This document shows, piece by piece, positions 1 through 3,985 of a stretch of 5,045 bases of DNA. The translations under genes and the position numbers were made by a program. The stretch comes from Candidatus Pacearchaeota archaeon. Lineage in GTDB: Archaea > Nanobdellota > Nanobdellia > Pacearchaeales > GW2011-AR1. Within the stretch, counting starts at the first letter, position 1. Each line of letters starts with the position of its first letter. The notes below the pieces were generated by a model. That model was given only the letters and a program-made list of their open reading frames with translations. It ran no database searches and was not told the origin of the DNA. The stretch is taken from contig JACQLL010000036.1 of the NCBI GenBank assembly GCA_016234025.1, forward strand, positions 1 through 5,045, in the 5' to 3' direction.

Positions 1-2
1 TC

Positions 3-59
3 TTGGATGCGCTCAAGAACCCGAAATCTTTGAGGGTTCTTGACGTAGTCCACCAATAA
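3..59 (+). CDS. Possible C-terminal end of an upstream gene, partial
   Basis: An open frame enters from the left edge and ends at a TAA (57-59) just inside the 92-bp repeat. It reads LDALKNPKSLRVLDVVHQ, which has a plausible protein-like composition, and it points the same way as psmA. If real, the repeat supplies its last codons and stop, so it may be a truncated or extended end. The opposite strand is also open here: from a possible GTG at 51-53 it reads VDYVKNPQRFRVLERIQ to the edge. The two readings look alike because the DNA is a near palindrome (hairpin 13-43). I recognise no family, and the strand cannot be decided from this window. Confidence 0.25.
   Translation: MDALKNPKSLRVLDVVHQ
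13..43. other. Perfect 10-bp stem-loop just before repeat copy 1
   Basis: TCAAGAACCC (13-22) and GGGTTCTTGA (34-43) are exact reverse complements around an 11-base loop. The hairpin ends two bases before the 92-bp repeat. A different hairpin stands in the equivalent place before copy 2. It could be a target-site hairpin, part of a larger element, or a by-product of coding sequence at the left edge. Confidence 0.6.
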
Positions 60-137
60 AAAAAGAGAACTAAGTTCTCTAATCTTCGCTTCTCACGAAG
101 CTTCAGAAAACCGAAAGATTAAATTGGTGGACTATAA
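46..137 (+). repeat. 92-bp structured repeat, copy 1 (MITE-like or RNA element)
   Basis: The ends are a perfect 12-bp inverted repeat, TAGTCCACCAAT (46-57) and ATTGGTGGACTA (123-134). Inside are a 7-bp hairpin AGAGAAC/GTTCTCT with a 3-base loop (64-80), then an outer stem AATCTT (81-86)/AAGATT (115-120) enclosing GCTTC (88-92)/GAAGC (97-101) with loop TCAC. Folded as RNA it is a branched, cloverleaf-like shape. Copy 2 (2068-2159) matches at 89 of 92 positions in the same orientation. TA stands at both edges, as expected of a TA target duplication, but it also belongs to the inverted repeat, so this is not decisive. It is non-coding and lies just upstream of the psmA promoter. The strand given is the sense in which pairing is preserved in copy 2. 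Confidence 0.85.
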
Positions 138-153
138 TTTGACATTAGTAAAA

Positions 154-161
154 CTTAAAAA
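154..161 (+). promoter_or_regulatory. TATA-like box for the psmA operon
   Basis: CTTAAAAA lies about 34 bases (centre to ATG) before the psmA start codon, in AT-rich DNA just after repeat copy 1. With the usual archaeal spacing of about 25 bases, transcription would start within about ten bases of the ATG. No Shine-Dalgarno sequence is present, so the message would be nearly leaderless. Confidence 0.5.
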
Positions 162-191
162 CAATGCATTACTGCTTTAGAAGTTTCTAAA

Positions 192-917
192 ATGGATATG
201 CCAACAGAGCTTCAGCATCAGGCAATGGGCTACGACAGAGCAGCGACGATGTTTTCGCCAGATGGACATCTGCTTCAGGTAGAGTATGCGGAGAAAACGG
301 TTCGCCTGGGCAGTGCCAGCATCGGGATAAAATGCAAAGACGGAGTTGTTATAATCTCTGACAAGAGGATAAGAGACAAGCTTCTCGAGACAGATTCGAT
401 GACGAAGATATTTGAAATTGATAATCATATAATGGCTTCGTCTTCGGGGATGCTTGCCGACGCAAGGGTCTTGATTGACCAAGCGCAGGTTTTGGCGCAG
501 CAAAACAGAGTCACATATGCGAGTCCGATAGAACCAATTTCCGTAATCAGAATGATTGCAGACAGAAAACAATTCTTTACCCAATACGGCGGCGCAAGAC
601 CTTACGGAATATCGATAATGCTCGCTGGAGTAAACAAGGGGAAAAGCCACCTATATACGTCTGATGTTACAGGAAACTTTTTCAACTTCAAGGCGAACGC
701 AATCGGAGAAAACGACGAGAAAATAAAAGAAATGTTAAGAAACGAATATAAAGAAGGAATTAATGTTGAAGAAGGAATAAAATTCGGATTGAAAATTTTC
801 AAAGAGATTCTCGGAAAGAGTTTTGATATAAACCGATTTGAAGTTGCGTTCATTAAATCCTCTGAAGAAAAATTTGAAAGATTATACGGCGACGAGTTGA
901 AGAAGTTTGTAAAATGA
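192..917 (+). CDS. psmA: 20S proteasome alpha subunit
   Basis: This encodes the alpha-type subunit that forms the outer heptameric rings of the archaeal 20S proteasome, controls substrate entry and docks the regulatory ATPase in the cytoplasm. At 241 aa it has normal family length. The alpha signature YDRAATMFSPDGHLLQVEYA spans residues 14-33. SDKRIRDKL (about 56-64), SGMLADARVL (85-94) and TQYGGARPYG (130-139) are classic alpha-subunit blocks. K72 in DSMTKI aligns with the Thermoplasma pocket lysine K66 that receives the ATPase C-terminal HbYX motif. There is no processed N-terminal threonine, so this is not a beta subunit. The ATG at 192 gives the usual short gating segment before the signature. 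The stop overlaps the next start (ATGA, 914-917), implying translational coupling with the phosphatase-like gene. Confidence 0.97.
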   Translation: MDMPTELQHQAMGYDRAATMFSPDGHLLQVEYAEKTVRLGSASIGIKCKDGVVIISDKRIRDKLLETDSMTKIFEIDNHIMASSSGMLADARVLIDQAQVLAQQNRVTYASPIEPISVIRMIADRKQFFTQYGGARPYGISIMLAGVNKGKSHLYTSDVTGNFFNFKANAIGENDEKIKEMLRNEYKEGINVEEGIKFGLKIFKEILGKSFDINRFEVAFIKSSEEKFERLYGDELKKFVK

Positions 918-1339
918 AAATTCTTTTTGTCTGCAAGGCAAATGTCTTCAGAAGCCAAATTGCTGAAGCATATGTGAAAAAATTCTGTAAAGATTGCGAA
1001 GTCAGAAGCGCCGGAACGGTTGTAAGTCAGGAAGGGCAAACATTAGAAGACAGGAAAGAGAAGGGCGCAAAAATGGTTGTTGATGTAATGAAAGAAGAAG
1101 GAACTGATATAAGCAAAAAAAGAATAAAGTTAGTTACAAGAGAGTCTGTTAAGTGGGCTGATAAAATAATTTGCATGGCTCAAAAAGAAACTATTCCTGA
1201 TTTTTTAAAAGAAAAAGATTTTGTTTTTTGGGATGTTGAAGATGCGACGCCCGAGAGCGATTATGAATTTTTTGTTAAATCGAGAGAAAAGATAAAAAAA
1301 CTTGTCAGGAAATTTGCCGAGAGTGTCAGGGAAGCTTGA
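914..1339 (+). CDS. Low-molecular-weight phosphotyrosine phosphatase / arsenate reductase-like protein
   Basis: This 141-aa protein has the LMW-PTP fold signature at its N-terminus: FVCKANVFRS contains the P-loop C-x5-R-S, with nucleophile C7 and phosphate-binding R13. RSAGT (31-35), GTDISKKR (63-70) and IICMAQ (85-90) follow in the family order. The general-acid aspartate normally sits in a late WDxxDP stretch. Here it reads WDVEDATPES, so D107 or D110 could serve, but the proline after it is replaced by alanine. Length is normal. Related proteins remove phosphate from phosphotyrosine or reduce arsenate; the sequence does not settle which applies here. It overlaps psmA by 4 bases and has no promoter of its own, so it is very probably co-transcribed with psmA. 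Its end overlaps the convergent DUF106 gene by 14 bp. Confidence 0.85.
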   Translation: MKILFVCKANVFRSQIAEAYVKKFCKDCEVRSAGTVVSQEGQTLEDRKEKGAKMVVDVMKEEGTDISKKRIKLVTRESVKWADKIICMAQKETIPDFLKEKDFVFWDVEDATPESDYEFFVKSREKIKKLVRKFAESVREA

Positions 1340-1351
1340 GAAGCTTCCTGA
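1326..1351. terminator. Hairpin spanning both convergent stop codons
   Basis: TCAGGGAAGCTT (1326-1337) pairs with AAGCTTCCTGA (1341-1351) through 11 base pairs with one bulged G and a GAG loop. It covers the stop codons of both the phosphatase-like gene (1337-1339) and the DUF106 gene (1326-1328). Its position suggests a two-way transcript end or an RNA-stabilising structure. Neither side has the T-run typical of archaeal termination, so the terminator role is inference. Confidence 0.4.
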
Positions 1352-1736
1352 AAATTATTCCGCCGATTATTGCAGTTACAAGATAATACCAAAACCACGT
1401 CGAGGCGATGATTGTCTCTGCGAAAGTTTTTTTTATGAACGAGAAGAAAACAAGAATGGGAATAATGGTTATAAGCATTGGTTTCATTGAATGCCTAAAC
1501 ATTTCCATCATCTCGGGAACCATGTCTTTCTGGAGCTGCATCGCCTTTTCATGATTTCCGCTTTGTTGATGCTCTCTAATTTGTTTTTGCGTTTCTTTCT
1601 GTCTTGTTTTTAGTTCTCTAAGTCGCTCTTTGTCTAAGAAGAAATAGTTAATTAAAGATATAAGAAAAGTCACGGCGAGAGCCATTACGATTATGCTCAC
1701 CCTCGGATATTGTTGGACTATAGACAGGAACGACAT
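1326..1736 (-). CDS. DUF106 / EMC3-like (YidC-superfamily) membrane protein insertase
   Basis: This 136-aa membrane protein has the archaeal DUF106 layout. The first membrane segment is at about 12-34. A charged coiled-coil follows at about 36-75 (DKERLRELKTRQKETQKQIR). Next comes the conserved methionine-rich patch MVPEMMEMFRHSMKPM (72-87). Two more membrane segments lie at about 86-101 and 113-130, ending FRKLLKL. DUF106 proteins belong with YidC, Oxa1, EMC3 and TMCO1, and insert membrane proteins with short translocated parts; the methionine-rich cytosolic region is thought to contact substrates. The ATG at 1734-1736 is supported by a promoter block also found at secY. In many archaea this gene sits close downstream of secY. 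Here the same strand and order persist, but with unrelated sequence in between. Confidence 0.9.
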   Translation of the reverse strand: MSFLSIVQQYPRVSIIVMALAVTFLISLINYFFLDKERLRELKTRQKETQKQIREHQQSGNHEKAMQLQKDMVPEMMEMFRHSMKPMLITIIPILVFFSFIKKTFAETIIASTWFWYYLVTAIIGGIIFRKLLKLP

Positions 1737-1750
1737 TTTTAGTTTAAGAG

Positions 1751-1767
1751 AAGGAGGTTTTTAAATT
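1751..1767 (-). promoter_or_regulatory. Promoter block of the DUF106 gene
   Basis: On the minus strand this reads AATTTAAAAACCTCCTT. The TATA-like TTTAAAAA (1758-1765) is centred about 25-26 bases before the ATG, which predicts a leaderless transcript. The same 17 bases occur at secY (3718-3734) at exactly the same distance from its ATG. The CCTCC part has the polarity of the 16S anti-Shine-Dalgarno sequence, so on this strand it cannot be a ribosome binding site. Confidence 0.65.
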
Positions 1768-1779
1768 ATGTGTTAAAGT

Positions 1780-2040
1780 TTAGTAGCGTTGGCTGGTTAT
1801 AAAATAAATTTTTACTTTATTGGAAATTCCAAGAGAGGATAATTTTTCTTCAACATCTCTTTGCAAGGAAGGAATGTCTAAAAGTTCTTTCTCAATGAAC
1901 CCGTCTTCTTCCATGCCGTCCTCACTACATGTCGAAGCATCTTTGATTATTGCCCTGCCTACTACTATGCCTTCCTTATTATTATCTTCCTCATTTAACA
2001 GTTTAACGTCGAGGCCTGATTTTCCAATATAGTGAACCAA
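1780..2040 (-). CDS. Small acidic hypothetical protein, 86 aa
   Basis: I do not recognise this protein. It is soluble-looking and acidic, with the cluster SEDGMEEDGF at about residues 39-48, then a likely amphipathic helix (IPSLQRDVEEKLSSLGI, about 56-72) and a closing strand (KVKIYFIT). There is no signal peptide or membrane segment. The only early start is TTG at 2038-2040, directly after an in-frame TAG; the next in-frame ATG lies near residue 43. That TTG sits in the arm of a hairpin (2034-2062). It is in the same frame as the zinc-ribbon remnant upstream (2125-2289), so it may be the surviving rear part of a gene split by repeat copy 2, rather than an independent gene. DUF106 starts 43 bases beyond its stop. 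Confidence 0.5.
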   Translation of the reverse strand: MVHYIGKSGLDVKLLNEEDNNKEGIVVGRAIIKDASTCSEDGMEEDGFIEKELLDIPSLQRDVEEKLSSLGISNKVKIYFITSQRY

Positions 2041-2069
2041 CTAAGTTTCTCGGTGTTGGTTCCCTTATA
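2028..2069. other. Stem-loop beside repeat copy 2, with ends like the repeat termini
   Basis: GAACCAAC (2034-2041) and GTTGGTTC (2055-2062) form an 8-bp stem with a 13-base loop. The flanks resemble the repeat ends: TATAGTGAACCAAC (2028-2041) differs from the repeat terminus TATAGTCCACCAAT at only three positions. It abuts copy 2. It could be a decayed mini-copy of the element or a hairpin that served as an insertion target. Confidence 0.5.
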
Positions 2070-2159
2070 GTCCACCAATAAATAAAGAGAACGAAGTTCT
2101 CTAATCTTCGCTTCTCACGAAGCTTCAGAAAACCGAAAGATTAAATTGGTGGGCTATAA
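2068..2159 (+). repeat. 92-bp structured repeat, copy 2
   Basis: This copy matches 46-137 at 89 of 92 positions, with changes at 2083 (T for A), 2093 (G for T) and 2153 (G for A). The inverted repeat is longer here: TTATAGTCCACCAAT (2065-2079) against ATTGGTGGGCTATAA (2145-2159), 15 pairs including one G-T pair. The 7-bp hairpin at 2086-2102 now has a GAA loop. The element lies between the zinc-ribbon remnant and the 86-aa ORF, and it supplies the last codons and the stop of the remnant. Near-identity to copy 1 implies recent spread or strong conservation. No transposase is present, so any movement would rely on enzymes supplied from elsewhere. Confidence 0.85.
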
Positions 2160-2289
2160 CTTCATAATCCTCAATTTCCTCCAAATCCTCAATACCTTCT
2201 GATATTTTTTTCTTTTTTTTCAGATTAGAGCCACATTCCGCGCAATAACTTTTACCTTTGGGATTTGGAACATTATCTTTGGGGCATCT
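2125..2289 (-). pseudogene. Zinc-ribbon protein remnant cut by repeat copy 2
   Basis: A minus-strand frame between secY and the repeat reads RCPKDNVPNPKGKSYCAECG, then SNLKKKKK and an acidic helix with EDLEEIEDYE. This is the familiar zinc-ribbon pattern CPxC..NPxxxxYCxxCGxxL, with the second cysteine replaced by Asp. The frame has no usable start: an in-frame TAA (2290-2292) directly precedes the Arg. The nearest ATG (2285-2287) is in another frame; losing one C from the adjacent CCCC run would join it, giving MPKDNVPN. At the far end the frame runs into repeat copy 2 and stops at a TGA inside it (2125-2127) after 54 codons. It is in frame with the 86-aa ORF beyond the repeat. It is most likely a gene decayed by a frameshift and an insertion. 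Confidence 0.55.
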
Positions 2290-2311
2290 TTAATTTTAAA
2301 CTGATTAAAAG

Positions 2312-3703
2312 CTAGCCAATGAACTTTCTCAACGCGGGATGCATGTCAAGTGCGTGCTGCTGCGCGACGCTTTGATATAATTGGTACATTATCATCACTG
2401 CTAAAAGAATTGCGGTGCCCGACGTGAGCGCACCGAGGAGGTTTGCGATTGCGGCGAGCGCACCGATTGCCAGACCGCCCATTATTGTCAACGGCATAAT
2501 ATATCGCTTCAAAATTGATTCTAAAACGCGCGGATCTTTTCTGAATCCGGGGAGTTGTAAATTGTTGGAGAGGATGTTTCTCGCCTGAGAGCTTTCGTCC
2601 ATTCCAGAAGTTTTAACCCAGAAGACGGCGAAAATCGCAGAGAAAATCGTGTAGAACAAAAGATTTACTACTGCCTGAATTATAAGGTTTGACTGAAGGC
2701 TTCCCCTAATAATCGCTTCTATCAGGTTAGAACCACTAATCCAGAATGAGAGTCCGGAGATTGGTCTGCCTTGAGAGAAAGAACCGAGGAATGTCGGATG
2801 ACCTAGCCAGTTTTGAAGTAAACTTCCGAAGAGCTGGATGTTGGCTGCAAGAGCAGATACGAGAATTACTGGCAGGACGGAAGCGTAAAAGAAAGCTAAA
2901 GGCCATTTGACGCTGTAACCACGGATTCTTTCGTAAGTCAGAGGTATTTCTACTTTCAAGTTTTGCGCCCAGACGACTGCCAAGAAGATTATAACGGTAA
3001 ATAATATCGCGGAGATTGCTGAAAGTGCGTCAGTTGGCGAGCCGTTTATGACTGATTGAATAATTACAAAAATGTTTCCGGAGCAAGGGGTATTTCCCAA
3101 ATCAAACAAGCAGTTTTCTCCTGTCGGCCCGATGAATTGGAAGAGTGCTGTGAACAGCTCCCAAGAAACTGCGGCTACTATGAACAACGAGACGCCTGAA
3201 CCAAATCCCCATTTTTGCGCGACTTCGTCCATAAACATTATTGCAAAACCTCCGAGAACTAATTGGAAAATTAAAATTCCTGTGAAACCTGGCGTTGCCT
3301 GAAGTCCTCCCATCAGAACATAAACCATTGCCTCGAATATTATGAAAAAAATAACTCCGATTTTTTGCAGCCCTTGAAAATATCTTTTTCCTTCCGGCGT
3401 TTTGGTGTCTATAGAGAATATTCCTGAACCGACGAGAAGTTGTAAAATAATCGAGGACATGACTATTGGGCCGATTCCCAAGCTGATCAGACTCCCAAAT
3501 TGAGTTGCGAAAACAAGCTGTAGAAATTCCAGCTGTTGAAGGGCGTTTGAAGACAGACCATAAAGAGGGATATTTGCGAGAATAAAAAACGCTGCGAGAA
3601 TTATCAAAGTCCACTTTAGCTTTTTATTAAAGTCAAGTTTTTTCTCAGAGGGTTTTTTGACTTCCGGAAGATTGTATAATATGCTCTTTATATCGAAAGA
3701 CAT
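2312..3703 (-). CDS. secY: Preprotein translocase subunit SecY
   Basis: This is the central pore subunit of the Sec translocase, a ten-helix membrane channel that passes unfolded proteins across the membrane or releases helices sideways into it. Its 463 aa are normal for archaea. The cytosolic N-terminus is followed by membrane helix 1 (about 31-49). The plug region reads FGSLISLGIGPIV (69-81). GFGSGVSLFI (166-175) marks helix 5, and VEIPLTYERIRG (251-262) is the conserved cytosolic loop that contacts the ribosome. GALTSGTAILLAV (424-436) is the last helix, and the tail ends MHPALRKFIG. The predicted outer loop after helix 5 carries two cysteines (C198, C207) that could form a disulfide. The ATG at 3701-3703 fits the promoter spacing. 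Neighbouring ribosomal protein and adk genes are not seen. Confidence 0.97.
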   Translation of the reverse strand: MSFDIKSILYNLPEVKKPSEKKLDFNKKLKWTLIILAAFFILANIPLYGLSSNALQQLEFLQLVFATQFGSLISLGIGPIVMSSIILQLLVGSGIFSIDTKTPEGKRYFQGLQKIGVIFFIIFEAMVYVLMGGLQATPGFTGILIFQLVLGGFAIMFMDEVAQKWGFGSGVSLFIVAAVSWELFTALFQFIGPTGENCLFDLGNTPCSGNIFVIIQSVINGSPTDALSAISAILFTVIIFLAVVWAQNLKVEIPLTYERIRGYSVKWPLAFFYASVLPVILVSALAANIQLFGSLLQNWLGHPTFLGSFSQGRPISGLSFWISGSNLIEAIIRGSLQSNLIIQAVVNLLFYTIFSAIFAVFWVKTSGMDESSQARNILSNNLQLPGFRKDPRVLESILKRYIMPLTIMGGLAIGALAAIANLLGALTSGTAILLAVMIMYQLYQSVAQQHALDMHPALRKFIG

Positions 3704-3717
3704 TTTTGTATTAGAGA

Positions 3718-3734
3718 AAGGAGGTTTTTAAATT
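3718..3734 (-). promoter_or_regulatory. Promoter block of secY
   Basis: The minus strand reads AATTTAAAAACCTCCTT, identical over 17 bases to the block before the DUF106 gene and also ending 14 bases before the ATG. The TATA-like TTTAAAAA is centred about 25 bases before the start codon, so the secY message should be leaderless. This argues that secY is transcribed from here rather than only from the distant gene at 3986-4726. Confidence 0.65.
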
Positions 3735-3802
3735 TTGGGAGATTTTGAGAAATAAAGTTTTTATCGATTTTCTTTCTTAGCTTAAAGTATTTGCTAATTT
3801 TG

Positions 3803-3945
3803 CGTGAACGTTGGAGCCATTGAACACCCTTGTTAAGTATCTACCTGATTAACCAATTCACTTTTCTTCTTGAATTTTTCTTTTATGACTCATCGAGTCG
3901 TAATAAATTGGCGTGTAGCCCTAGCTCAACGTTCATGAAGAACGT
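3803..3945 (+). ncRNA. Candidate structured RNA with a long closing stem and competing pairings
   Basis: The 282-base gap between secY and the orphan gene contains no ORF with a start codon but has dense structure. CGTGAACGTTG (3803-3813) pairs with CAACGTTCATG (3927-3937) over 11 positions including one G-U. The stem continues past a bulged G with AGC (3815-3817)/GCT (3924-3926). Inside are CCAATT (3853-3858)/AATTGG (3906-3911) and the hairpin TTATGACTC-ATC-GAGTCGTAA (3883-3903). The pairs G3804-T3936 and T3886-G3900 hold only in plus-strand RNA. CTTAAAGTA (3781-3789) could be a plus-strand TATA box placing the start near 3808. Alternative stems exist: ACGTTC/GAACGT (3929-3945), and GTGAA with TTGG against CCAA with TTCAC. 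I could not match it to tRNA, 5S, SRP, RNase P or box C/D RNA. Confidence 0.35.
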
Positions 3946-3974
3946 GTACTAAAACAAAGAAGATTATAATTCTT

Positions 3975-3985
3975 AAAACAAAAAC
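3975..3985 (-). terminator. T-rich end of the 246-aa gene
   Basis: Directly after the TAA of the orphan gene the minus strand reads GTTTTTGTTTT. Runs of T without a required hairpin are the usual archaeal transcription termination signal. This would separate the orphan gene from secY. Confidence 0.5.

Noticed and set aside
177..650. Long minus-strand open frame (157 aa) opposite psmA
   Set aside because: It lies antisense within psmA, has an erratic composition, and psmA is certain.
602..1039. Minus-strand 145-aa frame
   Set aside because: It is antisense to the psmA end and the phosphatase-like start; the Phe/Ser-rich make-up is typical of the reverse complement of Lys/Glu-rich genes.
1302..1490. 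Plus-strand 62-aa frame
   Set aside because: It overlaps the end of one gene and is antisense to DUF106, with no promoter or recognisable domain.
1750..1770. AAGGAGG followed by ATG on the plus strand as a ribosome binding site
   Set aside because: The ATG reads only one further codon before TAA; the motif is the minus-strand promoter block, also seen at secY where no plus-strand ATG follows.
1820..2032. Plus-strand 70-aa Ser-rich frame
   Set aside because: It is antisense to the acidic 86-aa ORF; the Ser-rich composition is the expected mirror image.
46..2159. CRISPR array
   Set aside because: There are only two copies, about 2 kb apart, and the unit is longer than CRISPR repeats with no spacer array.
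2204..2222. Plus-strand T-run as a terminator
   Set aside because: It corresponds to the lysine run of the zinc-ribbon remnant on the other strand, and no plus-strand gene precedes it.
3102..3614. Minus-strand 170-aa frame inside secY
   Set aside because: It is an out-of-frame reading of a certain SecY gene.
3698..3841. Minus-strand open frame containing KGVQWLQRSRKISKYFKLRK
   Set aside because: It looks somewhat protein-like, but it has no start codon after an in-frame TAG, covers the secY promoter and overlaps the structured region; probably chance.
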